Numbered from the stretch's first letter, positions 42,263 to 51,485 are shown. The stretch: DNA of 64,000 bases from Radiobacillus kanasensis (GCF_021049245.1 NZ_CP088020.1:3602001-3666000); one strand, 5' to 3'. Numbers and translations are program-made. Notes: generated by a model not told the origin, from the letters alone.

Positions 42263-42662
42263 GCACATCCTCCTTTTTAATAAAATCATCAATAATCAGT
42301 AATCTTTCCTCATTAAGTTTTGCGTATTTCTTCATAATAGCAAGTTCTATTTGAGCACGATCGAAAGGATTTTTTTCATACCATACAATCCCAGTTTTCA
42401 GTATCTGAAAAGCTAAAACTTCATTTGCAGTACGTAAATCAATGAGATCTACATCTTTGTTTACTTTACTAGCAAGCTCTTGAGAAAGAAAGAAACGTTC
42501 TTTATTAGAATGGATTTCATCGCTTATAAACGCAAGATCCAGGTCACTTTCAGGATTCGCAAAACCCTGCGAATATGAACCAAATAAATAGATGACAGAA
42601 GCATTAACCTTTCGGGATAAAAAATGAATAATCATCTTCTTATCTTTTTCAGTAATCACCAT
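42255..42662 (-). CDS. mntA: MntA-type minimal nucleotidyltransferase antitoxin
   Basis: 135 residues. Polymerase-beta-like fold with FGSYSQGFANPESDLDLAF, giving G28-S29 and the catalytic Asp40/Asp42. In this family it AMPylates HepT to neutralise it. First gene of the pair. Confidence 0.88.
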   Translation of the reverse strand: MVITEKDKKMIIHFLSRKVNASVIYLFGSYSQGFANPESDLDLAFISDEIHSNKERFFLSQELASKVNKDVDLIDLRTANEVLAFQILKTGIVWYEKNPFDRAQIELAIMKKYAKLNEERLLIIDDFIKKEDVHG

Positions 42663-42725
42663 GCCTTCTCTCCAATCTTCCCAATAAGCTAGAATTAACT
42701 TAATATTACCAAATATTTAAACGAA

Positions 42726-42902
42726 CTAAAAACTAATCTTAAAATATCCATTCCAAAGTTTAGCAAGTCCACGCTTACGATTTATCCTACTTCCCCTCAT
42801 AAAGAGCGTAAAAAGTGAGAAAGAAGCTTGTTTGTAAGATCTTATTTTATAACAATGGCGCGCACCAAACCATTCATCCCGAACTTCGGCTGGTTGGATC
42901 AT
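42726..42902 (-). CDS. Small basic protein, doubtful
   Basis: Frame MIQPAEVRDEWFGARHCYKI... to GYFKISF, about 58 residues, strongly basic and protein-like (SYKQASFSLFTLFMRGSRIN). No clear ribosome site. Starts within the 3' flank of the dipeptidase gene. Could be part of a dispersed element. Confidence 0.25.
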   Translation of the reverse strand: MIQPAEVRDEWFGARHCYKIRSYKQASFSLFTLFMRGSRINRKRGLAKLWNGYFKISF

Positions 42903-42915
42903 TACTGGGTACAGC

Positions 42916-43866
42916 TCATTTCCGAGGCAAATGATCCAAAAAGTTCTGATAAGCAAAGCCTCGTACTTCCCCTTCTTTATAATACTTCAACAATTCATTA
43001 ATCAGATTTTGATATTCGCCAGCATGATTTAGCCCTTCCACGAACTGTCCTATCCCATCAAAGTCTGAACCAAATCCAATTTGCTTGACCCCGCCTAACG
43101 CACACATGTGATCAATATGCTTAATCAAATCAGAGATTGTTGTTGGGCCTTCCACTTTTATAAACGGTGGGTTAAAGACAACATGAATGAGACCATTGTT
43201 TTCAAACATTGCCTTGATTTGTTCATCGTACAAGTTTCTTACATGATCACATAAGGCACGAGCATTGGAATGACTAGCAAACGGAAAATCAGCTAGCTCC
43301 ATCACATCCCAAAATCCATTAATGGATAAATGAGAAACATCCGTAAATACCTGTTGTTCATTATTCAACTTCACTACTTCTTTTCCAAGCACAGTTAAGC
43401 CAGCACCTCGAGGATCTCCTACACCATCTGCACAGAGATTCGCATTGTTCCACGTAAGCCCAATAGAAAGAACACCTAAACGATACAAGTGTCTGAGCTT
43501 CGTTAAATCATTTCCGAATGCGTCTGCTCCTTCAAGGGTAAGTACCGCACCTATTTCCCCTTCTTTTAACTGATGGAGCTGCTCCCACTCTTTAACATGA
43601 ACAACACCAGGGCTTGCTAACACATCGGTATAAAAAAAGTCGACTTGCTCTAATGCGTGCTGCCACTTTTCATTATCAGGCAAATCCGGTTCTACGAAAA
43701 TAGCAAAAAACTGAACTGCTACTTCCCCTTGTTTTAGCCTCTCTAAATTGGTATCTAGAAAAGGATCATTCTGGTAATTCAAAAGGTTTGCCTGGTTAAA
43801 ACGGTTTAGTCTTTTGGAGATTTGTAGTTTCAATAATGCATCGCAATGTGTATCAAAGAGCTTCAT
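42916..43866 (-). CDS. Membrane-dipeptidase-family peptidase (M19)
   Basis: 316 residues from the ATG at 43866, preceded by AAGGAGG. Zinc ligands: KLFDTHCDALLKL (HxD) near residue 6, TLEGADAFG (Glu) near 118, DVSHLSINGFWDV and FASHSNARAL (His); GFGSDFDGIG near 275 completes the metal site. Hydrolyses dipeptides, often with D-residues. Overlaps the gamma-glutamyl hydrolase gene by 14 bases. Confidence 0.88.
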   Translation of the reverse strand: MKLFDTHCDALLKLQISKRLNRFNQANLLNYQNDPFLDTNLERLKQGEVAVQFFAIFVEPDLPDNEKWQHALEQVDFFYTDVLASPGVVHVKEWEQLHQLKEGEIGAVLTLEGADAFGNDLTKLRHLYRLGVLSIGLTWNNANLCADGVGDPRGAGLTVLGKEVVKLNNEQQVFTDVSHLSINGFWDVMELADFPFASHSNARALCDHVRNLYDEQIKAMFENNGLIHVVFNPPFIKVEGPTTISDLIKHIDHMCALGGVKQIGFGSDFDGIGQFVEGLNHAGEYQNLINELLKYYKEGEVRGFAYQNFLDHLPRK

Positions 43867-44581
43867 GTTTTGCCTCCTTGGATTGTTGAATGAATGCTTC
43901 ATAAATACGGCGAGAATCCTCATCGTCTACTTCCAGTAAATTTTCCGGATGCCACTGTAAGCCTAATGCAAAGCGGTGAGTTTGACTCTCAATGGCTTCG
44001 TTTACTCCATCCGTTGCTTCCCCAACACTGGCGAAGCCAGGTGCAATCCTTCGATTAGCCTGATGATGCCTACTGTTAACGAGCAACTGCTCTTTACCAG
44101 TGATTTGCTGGAGTAAGGAATTCTCTTTCACTTTTACGAAATGAGAAGCATGACCTTTTGGGGCTTTTTGCTGATGCTGTAAGAGTGAATGATTGATTTG
44201 GTCATAAATATCCTGATACATATCACCACCTGCTGCTATGTTCAAGACTTGGGAGCCTCTACAAACGGCCAATATCGGCTTGTTTTTCTCGAGCATATAC
44301 CTAATCAAAGCAATTTCAAAAGTGTCCCTGGCAGGAGTAATCGTACCTAAATTAGGATGTGGTTCTTCTCCAAATAGAAAAGGGTTAATGTCATATCCAC
44401 CCGTTACATATAGTCCATCCAACTGGTCCCCGATCGCTTTAATATCTTGTTCATTCGTTAAGTTTGCTAGTGCAAACGGAAGCCCACCAGTGCGGGTTAT
44501 CGCTTGAACATTTGCTGTACTAAGCGTTACATGAGTATTTTCCACTTCTATCGATGTCGTAATACCTATAATCGGTTTCAC
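43853..44581 (-). CDS. Class-I glutamine-amidotransferase-like hydrolase (PuuD/YvdE type)
   Basis: About 242 residues from the GTG at 44581 (GGAGGGG upstream; the TTG of the longer frame overlaps that site). Catalytic Cys in ILAVCRGSQVLNIAAGG near residue 105 and His/Glu in FALGLQWHPENL near 215. Cleaves gamma-glutamyl amides. With the dipeptidase next to it, degradation of gamma-glutamyl peptides is a plausible joint role. Confidence 0.85.
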   Translation of the reverse strand: MKPIIGITTSIEVENTHVTLSTANVQAITRTGGLPFALANLTNEQDIKAIGDQLDGLYVTGGYDINPFLFGEEPHPNLGTITPARDTFEIALIRYMLEKNKPILAVCRGSQVLNIAAGGDMYQDIYDQINHSLLQHQQKAPKGHASHFVKVKENSLLQQITGKEQLLVNSRHHQANRRIAPGFASVGEATDGVNEAIESQTHRFALGLQWHPENLLEVDDEDSRRIYEAFIQQSKEAKHEAL

Positions 44582-44858
44582 TGAAATCCCCTCCAAAGTA
44601 TGTATATATTCATTGTATTTCTCTTTATGGAAATGTTGACTTTATCCTCATTTTTATAGGAAAGGGATTTCTTCCTTCATCTTATCATAATTTGGACTTG
44701 CCATTATTCCACCCATACTTGTTGTTCCCCTTATATTTCTCATCTTCCACGAAATATTCTCGGTCAAAAGTAGGAGAGAACTTCCCTCCTATTTACGATG
44801 TGCATACCTCGATTGTTTTTTATCCTATAGGTAAGACAAAATTTGGGGAGAGATTTAC

Positions 44859-45590
44859 ATGTTAAAAAATAAAGTGGTTGTAATTACAGGAGCTAGTTCA
44901 GGGCTAGGGAGATCATTAGCCTTTGCATTTGCTAAAGAAGGCGCGAAGCTCGCGATTTGTGCACGAGGAGAAAAAAGGTTGTTAGAAGTACAAAAAGAAC
45001 TCCAAGAACTAGGCGCTGACGTTTTAGCGGTTACTACAGATGTTGCTGACACACAAGATGTGGACCGCTTCATTTCTCTTATAGAGGAAAGATTTCACGC
45101 GATTGATGTTCTCATTAATAACGCTTCAATTTTTGGACCAGGCCCTAGTCTTTTGGTCGACTACCTAGATGACGCTTTTCAAAATGTCCTTAGAGTGAAC
45201 ACAGTAAGCGTATTTCTTACTACCAAAAGAGTCTTACCTGGCATGTTGATGAGAAACTCGGGATCGATTATTAATGTTACTTCAGAAGCTGGGCAGACTG
45301 GCTTCGCGGAGTGGGGAGCTTATGGCATTTCAAAATTTGCTTTAGAGGGATTAACGGAGACATGGGCAGATGAACTGTCCGAAACAGATATAAGAGTCAA
45401 TATGGTCGACCCAGGGGAAATGGATACCCCTATGCACGAAGTTGCAGTTCCAGATTGTGATTATGAGCTTGGTAATCCAGATCATAGCACAAACGTTTTT
45501 CTCTATCTGGCGGATGATTCTTCCAAAAACGTGCATGGGAAAAGATTCGAAGCACAAAGATTTCAATCGGAAGGGCTGGGAGACCTATGA
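44859..45590 (+). CDS. Short-chain dehydrogenase/reductase
   Basis: 243 residues. NAD(P) motif VITGASSGLGRSLA, NNAS at residue 90, catalytic S-Y-K with NVTSEAGQTGFAEWGAYGISKFA. The C-terminus is short and acidic. It ends in ATGA shared with the QueA-like gene, the first of three overlapping genes. Substrate unknown. Confidence 0.88.
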   Translation: MLKNKVVVITGASSGLGRSLAFAFAKEGAKLAICARGEKRLLEVQKELQELGADVLAVTTDVADTQDVDRFISLIEERFHAIDVLINNASIFGPGPSLLVDYLDDAFQNVLRVNTVSVFLTTKRVLPGMLMRNSGSIINVTSEAGQTGFAEWGAYGISKFALEGLTETWADELSETDIRVNMVDPGEMDTPMHEVAVPDCDYELGNPDHSTNVFLYLADDSSKNVHGKRFEAQRFQSEGLGDL

Positions 45591-46609
45591 ATGCCATGAC
45601 TATTCAAATACCAAATCATTTACATGCAAAAGAGCCAGTTGAATACACCAAAGGTTCCAGGGATCAAGTCAAACTAATGGTAACCAATCCTAGGAATAAC
45701 CAAATCGTACACACTAAATTTTCTAATCTAAAAAACTACCTACAAAAAGGAGACCTTCTCGTCTTTAATAATAGCCGAACCATTCCTTCTGTTTTAGACG
45801 GTTCTGTCGGAAAAAAAAGTGTGGAAGTTCGACTAGCTCACCGTTTGAATGACGCTCAGTGGAAAGTACTTCTTTTAGATAAAACAATTGATATAGGCGA
45901 TACGATCATTTTTTCTAAAACTCTTCTTGCTGTAGTTGCTGAAAAATCGACGGACATCCCTCTCGTTACCTTAACATTTTCCCAATCTGGTGTTTCGCTT
46001 ATGGAAGCATTTTATCGGATCGGGAAGCCCATTCATTATGAATATATTGAAAAGGATATCCCTTTAGATGCCTATCAAACGGTTTATGGAACTGTGCCAG
46101 GGTCTGTTGAACTTGCCTCTGCTGGCAGACCATTCACGTGGACCATGATGGACGGATTAAAAAGCAGCGGGATGGATATCGCCTTTATCCAGCTGCATAC
46201 CGGCCTGAGCTATTATGAAAATGACCGATGGCCAGATCCCATCCAACAACCCGAGCATTACCATGTACCGGAACGTACAGCGGAGCTAGTTAATAAAACC
46301 AAACAGAGTGGTGGACGTGTCATCGCTGTCGGTACTACTGTAGTTCGCGCTCTCGAAAGTGCTGCTAAGAAAAATAGGGTTAACCCCATCCGTAGTTCAA
46401 CAAATTTATATATTAACCAGAGCTTTTCCCTTCAAATCGTGGATGGTTTATTAACAGGATTACACGAGCCTGAAGCAAGCCACCTTGACATGCTGTCGGC
46501 CTTTATCGACCCTGTCCTGCTTAAATCAACCTATGAGGATGCGATAAAAAAAGAGTATAAATGGCATGAGTTTGGCGATATGAATCTAATTTTAGCGGGT
46601 GCTCTATGA
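45587..46609 (+). CDS. QueA-like S-adenosylmethionine ribosyltransferase-isomerase paralogue
   Basis: 340 residues, QueA fold: NHLHAKEPVEYTKGSRDQVKLMV, KGDLLVFNNSRTIP near residue 55, LHTGLSYYENDRW near 200, TTVVRALESAA near 253, GLLTGLHEPEASHLDMLSAF near 282. It is divergent from the usual QueA (which starts with MDLKTFDF-like residues) and is not with tgt, so it is probably a second, specialised copy. Partners are an SDR and a VOC protein. Confidence 0.78.
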   Translation: MNAMTIQIPNHLHAKEPVEYTKGSRDQVKLMVTNPRNNQIVHTKFSNLKNYLQKGDLLVFNNSRTIPSVLDGSVGKKSVEVRLAHRLNDAQWKVLLLDKTIDIGDTIIFSKTLLAVVAEKSTDIPLVTLTFSQSGVSLMEAFYRIGKPIHYEYIEKDIPLDAYQTVYGTVPGSVELASAGRPFTWTMMDGLKSSGMDIAFIQLHTGLSYYENDRWPDPIQQPEHYHVPERTAELVNKTKQSGGRVIAVGTTVVRALESAAKKNRVNPIRSSTNLYINQSFSLQIVDGLLTGLHEPEASHLDMLSAFIDPVLLKSTYEDAIKKEYKWHEFGDMNLILAGAL

Positions 46610-46959
46610 AGGTACACCATTTCGGGGTAGAAGTTGTGAATCTGGAGAAATCAATTGATTTTTACCAAGACTTCTTTGACTTTAAGCTAGAGCAAAAACT
46701 TTATTTAGAGCCAGAAACACTCGTATTCTTAACAAATGGAACCGCTCGTATAGAGCTAGTTTGGAATCCAAAGAATACAAAAAAGATTTCTGAACTCGCT
46801 CACATAGCTTGGGAAGTGAAACATATAAACGAGTGGATTCAACGCTTAGAAAAAAAGAACCTATTCCCAATAGAGGACCCCATTGATTTAGACAACGGTT
46901 GGAGTACTGTTTTTTATCGAGGATGGAATGGAGAAATAATCGAATTAATTTCCACATAA
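46606..46959 (+). CDS. VOC-family (glyoxalase-like) protein
   Basis: 117 residues, one vicinal-oxygen-chelate module pair: MKVHHFGVEVVNLEKSIDFYQDFFDFK with His at residue 5, then HIAWEVKHINEWIQRL and the final FYRGWNGEIIELIST with Glu. Starts in the ATGA of the QueA-like stop. Metal-dependent small-molecule enzyme or binding protein. Confidence 0.85.
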   Translation: MKVHHFGVEVVNLEKSIDFYQDFFDFKLEQKLYLEPETLVFLTNGTARIELVWNPKNTKKISELAHIAWEVKHINEWIQRLEKKNLFPIEDPIDLDNGWSTVFYRGWNGEIIELIST

Positions 46960-47002
46960 GAAGATGGGCACCTATTGTCATCAGGATGGTATGTGCCTAT
47001 TT

Positions 47003-47761
47003 TCATAAAAAATTCTTCCATATGACTTGGATCGCCATTACAAAACAGACGGTAACTACAATGGGTCTAATGATGGAAGCACCTTTGGATAGTACCATTT
47101 TCGCCCCAACAAAGGAACCTAAGACTTGACCAAGCATCATCACGATACCGATTAGCCAGGCGATATGTCCAAAAAGTAAAAAATATAGAAGGGCTGCAAA
47201 GTTACTTGTGAAATTTAGGACTTTTGCGTGTGCTGTTGCTTTAGAAGCACCGAAACCACATAACGTCATGAAGGACACCGCCATCAAACTACCAGTACCA
47301 GGACCGAAGAACCCATCATATAAGCCTAGCAGTGGAGCAATAGTTAAGGAAAAAACAGACAATCTCATTCTGGCTTTACGATCCTCGTCCTTTACCTTTG
47401 GGGAAAATAAAAAATAAAGACCAATAGCTACGAGTAATAAAGGTAAAATTAAAATTAAATATTCGGCACGCACTTGCAAAAGTAACCATCCACCGAAGAT
47501 AGCACCCAAAAAGGTCATAATGACAGATAGTTTGATCGCTTTCTTATGTATAGCTCCCTTTCTTATAAAATATAAGGCTGCTACAAACGTTCCACTGCTT
47601 CCTTGAAGTTTATTCGTTGCGATGGCAGTTGCCGGTGACAAACCAGCTAACACCATTGCCGGTATGGTAAGTAATCCGCCTCCACCCGCAATGGTATCCA
47701 CCCATCCTGCCACGACAGCAACCAAAAACAATATTAATAAAATTTCTATGCTAAATTCCAT
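47003..47761 (-). CDS. TSUP-family (TauE/SafE, YfcA-like) anion exporter
   Basis: About 252 residues from the ATG at 47761 (GGGGG upstream). Eight helices with LVAVVAGWVDTIAGGGGLLTIP near the start and GLYDGFFGPGTGSLM near residue 150, the two signature repeats. Moves sulfonates, sulfite or other organic anions. Confidence 0.88.
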   Translation of the reverse strand: MEFSIEILLILFLVAVVAGWVDTIAGGGGLLTIPAMVLAGLSPATAIATNKLQGSSGTFVAALYFIRKGAIHKKAIKLSVIMTFLGAIFGGWLLLQVRAEYLILILPLLLVAIGLYFLFSPKVKDEDRKARMRLSVFSLTIAPLLGLYDGFFGPGTGSLMAVSFMTLCGFGASKATAHAKVLNFTSNFAALLYFLLFGHIAWLIGIVMMLGQVLGSFVGAKMVLSKGASIIRPIVVTVCFVMAIQVIWKNFL

Positions 47762-47888
47762 TTGATAGCCCCCAAAGAAACCGTTTAAAATGAGCTTACA
47801 TACCACTAATTAAAGTTTTGGATATCTTATCCTAGTCGTTCATGTAAGTCAATCCGTATTTTGAAAGATTTACTTTGGGGAAATTTAT

Positions 47889-48632
47889 CTATAAATGATG
47901 TAACCACAGTGAAATAAAGACACCAACTGCGGTGATAAAGCCTACACTAGGCCCGCCTTCTTCATAAGCTTCTGGCATCATCGTAGAGGCAATCATCGAA
48001 ATAATAGCCCCACCAGCAAACGAACTCATAATCGCTTTAATACTGTTAGATGCTTGTTCGAGTAAGTAAGCACCTAAAAAAGCACTTAAGGCAGAAAAAA
48101 GCACAACAAATACCCAAAGTATTAAAATTTTCTTTTTAGAATAACCACTCTTCTGCAACCCTACTGTACTAGAAATCCCTTCTGGTAAATTACTAATAAA
48201 AATGGATATAACCAATGCTAAGCTAACCGATTTTCCTCCAACAAGACTTAATCCAATCATGGCCGATTCAGGTAATGTATCCATGACTGTACCAATAAAA
48301 ATACCCTTACCATTTCCTTGTGATTTCCCATCCTTACGTTCCGGATTCCGGTCTGATCCTTTTCGCTCATGTCCTCCCTTTCTGGACACAAGAATATCTA
48401 AAATGGTAAAAAGTAGCGCTCCACCTAAAAATCCTATCGCAATCTCTTTAAAGCTACTGATTTCCAACGCATCTTCTAACAATTCATAAGAGGTTGCCCC
48501 AATTAACGCTCCTGTTCCTAGTGCCATAATAAACCCTATTATCTTTTTCGGGATCTGAATCGAAAGAACAATAATGGCCCCAAGCAGTGTTGCTGATGCC
48601 GCAATGGTTCCCCACATAATAGACTGGAACAT
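47889..48632 (-). CDS. ZIP-family divalent metal transporter
   Basis: 247 residues, about eight helices. Metal-pathway residues in FIGTVMDTLPESAMIGLSLV and FISNLPEGISSTVGL (P-E pairs). A variable cytosolic loop (SRKGGHERKGSDRNPERK) lies before helix 4, with few histidines for a ZIP loop. Probably imports Zn, Mn or Fe, or supports metal efflux. Monocistronic. Confidence 0.8.
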   Translation of the reverse strand: MFQSIMWGTIAASATLLGAIIVLSIQIPKKIIGFIMALGTGALIGATSYELLEDALEISSFKEIAIGFLGGALLFTILDILVSRKGGHERKGSDRNPERKDGKSQGNGKGIFIGTVMDTLPESAMIGLSLVGGKSVSLALVISIFISNLPEGISSTVGLQKSGYSKKKILILWVFVVLFSALSAFLGAYLLEQASNSIKAIMSSFAGGAIISMIASTMMPEAYEEGGPSVGFITAVGVFISLWLHHL

Positions 48633-48803
48633 GTATGTAACTAACCTCCTACCAACACTTAAATCTCACCCTTTTATCCTTTTTCATTTACGCATTAATT
48701 TATACAGATTGAAACATGTTATAATATAACGAAAGAAAGACCACAGCCACCACTGTGATCTTTCTGTATGATTTGGGCCTTCTTCTGTAAAGAAGAAGGT
48801 TCT

Positions 48804-49850
48804 TCAGTTTATACTTCCTACATATAACAGGTCGTCAGGTTTTACTTGATCTTGCTCCCCATTAACGATTTGCTTCACCCCTGCTAAAGTGTCTTTTAGT
48901 GCTACAGTTTCCCCAGCTTGTTTGGTAAAGGCTTCGGCAACGTAGAAAGGCTGTGTGAAAAAGGCAACTAATCGTTCTCCTCGTTTATACGTGATTTGAT
49001 CTTGTTCAGAAAGCACATCCATTCCTCTTTCTCGAACCAAATAACCTAATTCCTTATATCTTCTAATCGTTTTCTTTGCTTTTTGTAACAGCTTCAGATG
49101 CTCCGAATCTACGGCTAGCTCTTCCGACACAATTGAAGTAGATGTGATATGGTTTACAGCTGGGTAGTAATGTTGAGAGGCTAGTTCCATATCAAACTCG
49201 AGCAACGTATCTAATGGTCCATATGGTAAATCTTCGTCTACAGATTCTCCCGTTGTATCGACAATAGCTAGGGTCGGATGAATATCTTCCGCTATTAACT
49301 TATCTCGTAATTCAAAAAATGATTCCGATAAGTAGACACTGCGATCAACCCCAAGAATAATATCGGCACCCTTTCCGAACTCAACGAGTTTTCGGAATAC
49401 TTCTTCCCCACTTTTGCTATCATAATCCGTTTCCGTTAAAACTTCATCAATACCTGTTGCCGTTTCATCTGAGAGAAAGAACACGGTGTGAAACCCCATT
49501 CCTTTTAGACGGTGAAATAGCTCTGTAAGCAATACTAACTGCCCCATTCCTTGACGAGCAACAAAACCTACTGCACCTCTTTTTGCGATGGGCGCAAAGA
49601 AATCCAACGTTTTAATCCCCGTTTCAATCATGGCCATCTCCCCTTTCCTAATCACTAGATCATCCAATTTGCATTGTGCTAGCTCTGCTAAGCTAACTAA
49701 GGTTCGCACCTCTGCTCTTGCTAACGGTATCTTTCCTGTACAAAGATTGGATACCGTAGCTGGTCTCAATCCAACAGACTTTGCTGCCACTGTTAAGTTC
49801 GGGACACGTTCTCTTAACAGGGCTACATTTAGCTTCATTTCATTTTCCAT
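48804..49850 (-). CDS. HTH fused to a Walker-A-deficient F1-ATPase beta-like domain
   Basis: 348 residues. Residues 1-65 form an XRE/merR-like HTH (NLTVAAKSVGLRPATVSNLCTGKIPLARAEVRTL). Residues 72-348 follow the AtpD core: IETGIKTLDFFAPIAKRGAVGF matches the [21 protein letters not shown] of F1-beta. The C-terminus VAFFTQPFYVAEAFTKQAGE with VALKDTLAGVKQIVNGEQD is very close to the AtpD C-terminus. The P-loop is GFVARQGMGQLVL, with Gln104 in place of the catalytic Lys, so ATP hydrolysis is unlikely. RBS GGAGGTG. A transcription regulator with a pseudo-ATPase sensor is the natural reading. Confidence 0.75.
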   Translation of the reverse strand: MENEMKLNVALLRERVPNLTVAAKSVGLRPATVSNLCTGKIPLARAEVRTLVSLAELAQCKLDDLVIRKGEMAMIETGIKTLDFFAPIAKRGAVGFVARQGMGQLVLLTELFHRLKGMGFHTVFFLSDETATGIDEVLTETDYDSKSGEEVFRKLVEFGKGADIILGVDRSVYLSESFFELRDKLIAEDIHPTLAIVDTTGESVDEDLPYGPLDTLLEFDMELASQHYYPAVNHITSTSIVSEELAVDSEHLKLLQKAKKTIRRYKELGYLVRERGMDVLSEQDQITYKRGERLVAFFTQPFYVAEAFTKQAGETVALKDTLAGVKQIVNGEQDQVKPDDLLYVGSIN

Positions 49851-49993
49851 TATTTACACCTCCTATATTTACTCTATATAGTAAATCAAATTACTTTTAA
49901 ATGCAATATCAATTTCTTTAAAAAGTAAAAAAATTACGCTAAAATAAAATCCAGCTAGGTGAAGGACTTACCAACTTTCATTAGTGATTATCT

Positions 49994-50174
49994 GGAGGAC
50001 ATGGAGTACCTTATTGTTTGGAATACACCTATATTTCTGTTTAAGAGGACATCCAGTTCGTTATCTAGTGATATTCCCAGGATATAAGCCTTATTTTGAT
50101 AAATAAAGGAACAGATGTCCTTAAAACTTATTAATTGCTGCTTTCGCACAATTAGCGGAGCCTATGTCCTCTCA
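49994..50174. repeat. Nested inverted repeat built on GGACAT/ATGTCC
   Basis: Outer arms begin GAGGACATGG (49995) and end with ATGTCCTCTC (50164-50173). Inner arms begin GAGGACATCC (50045) and end AACAGATGTCCTT (50110-50122). Inner left AGGACATCCAGTTCGTTATC pairs with the complement of AAATAAAGGAACAGATGTCC. This resembles GGACATCTGTTCC-type extragenic palindromes I recall from Bacillaceae. Confidence 0.6.
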
Positions 50175-50226
50175 GAAAAAACGATCCTCATCAACAACAT
50201 CTTTTTGTGAAATCGTAGTTGGTCCA

Positions 50227-50267
50227 TAAAAAAACAGCATACCAATATCTAAGCAATTTGGTATGCC
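50227..50267 (-). terminator. Terminator of the mtl operon
   Basis: Minus strand: GCATACCAA and TTGGTATGC pair, then GTTTTTTT, after the mtlD stop at 50328. Confidence 0.75.
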
Positions 50268-50327
50268 ATTTAACTTGCTCATTCAGTTTTTCCCGAACAA
50301 AAGGGAAATGCTTAACCTATCTCCCTT

Positions 50328-51485
50328 TCACTTCAGCTTTGCTAATGCATCTGTTTGCTTTAATACACTTTCTAGTAGCTTGTTTCCTTCTTCTAACTCC
50401 GCTACTTCCATAAGTGCTCCCTTATAGCCTTTTTCTTTAACAATGCTTTGTAGTTTAACCGCTTCTTCATCTCCTGGATCCTCATACTGCAAGGCCGCAG
50501 CAATAGTTTTCGACAAGTTTACGGGTTCGTTATTCATGAGCTTTTGGTAAAGGCTAGCAGGACGAATTAGTCGATCGTTCGGTCCAAGTTTTCTTAATGG
50601 TGCACGACCAACTCGATTTACTTCATCTGAAATGTATGGATTTTTAAAGCGATTAATGATTTTTTCAATATAGGCTTTATGCTGTTCTTGATCAAACCCA
50701 TACTGTTTCACAAGGACTGATCCTGATTCTTCCAATGTACCTTGTAAGATCTCCTCTACTTGTTCCGCATCAATCGCATCTTTTATAGTTTGGAACCCTA
50801 AGTACGCTCCCAGGTAAGCAACTACCGCGTGGCCAGTGTTAACCGTAAATAGCTTTCGTTCGATATACGGAGCTAAATCAGGAACATAGGTGAGCCCTGC
50901 AATATCGAGCTTTCCTGCTTTCAACTGGCTTTGATCAACAACCCATTCATAGTAAGGTTCTACCGAAACTGCTAGAACATCTTCATTCACTTGGTTCGGA
51001 ACAATTCGGTCTACAGCTGCATTTGGAAAACCGAACAGGGATTCAAAATTTTGTTGCTCCTCGTTGGAGAGTTTTTCAAATACCTTTTCCTTAAGTAACG
51101 AGCTTCCACCAATCATATTTTCACAAGCTATTAAGTCCAATGCTTTTTTGCTTTGCTTGTACCGCTGTTGCAAACCTTTTGCGATTAAGTCTGCTATGAT
51201 TGGGAGAATATTTGGCCCTACAGCGGTTGTCACAATATCCGCTTCAGCAATGGCTTGGATGACAGCATCAGGGTTTTCCCCGCTATTAATCCCCTGTACA
51301 TTCTCTACTGGCAGTTTCTCACTATTTTCATCCGAGAGTGTGACACTATATCGCTTTCGTTCATTAAGTGCATCAATAACCGTTTTATTTACATCGACAA
51401 ATGTGGTGTGAAACCCAGACTGATACAGCAATAACCCAATAAATCCTCTTCCAATGTTTCCTGCTCCAAAATGAACAGCTTGCAT
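50328..51485 (-). CDS. mtlD: Mannitol-1-phosphate 5-dehydrogenase
   Basis: 385 residues. NAD-binding MQAVHFGAGNIGRGFIGLLL at the N-terminus; DLIACENMIGGSSLLKEKV near residue 125; NTGHAVVAYLGAYLG near 210 (catalytic Lys/His region). Converts mannitol-1-phosphate to fructose-6-phosphate. It starts one base after the mtlF stop. Confidence 0.95.
   Translation of the reverse strand: MQAVHFGAGNIGRGFIGLLLYQSGFHTTFVDVNKTVIDALNERKRYSVTLSDENSEKLPVENVQGINSGENPDAVIQAIAEADIVTTAVGPNILPIIADLIAKGLQQRYKQSKKALDLIACENMIGGSSLLKEKVFEKLSNEEQQNFESLFGFPNAAVDRIVPNQVNEDVLAVSVEPYYEWVVDQSQLKAGKLDIAGLTYVPDLAPYIERKLFTVNTGHAVVAYLGAYLGFQTIKDAIDAEQVEEILQGTLEESGSVLVKQYGFDQEQHKAYIEKIINRFKNPYISDEVNRVGRAPLRKLGPNDRLIRPASLYQKLMNNEPVNLSKTIAAALQYEDPGDEEAVKLQSIVKEKGYKGALMEVAELEEGNKLLESVLKQTDALAKLK

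Larger units (their letters stand above)
49851..50327. other. Gap with a nested palindromic element and the mtlD terminator
   Basis: No gene. 49994-50174 is a four-armed palindromic element and 50227-50267 the mtlD terminator. Confidence 0.7.
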
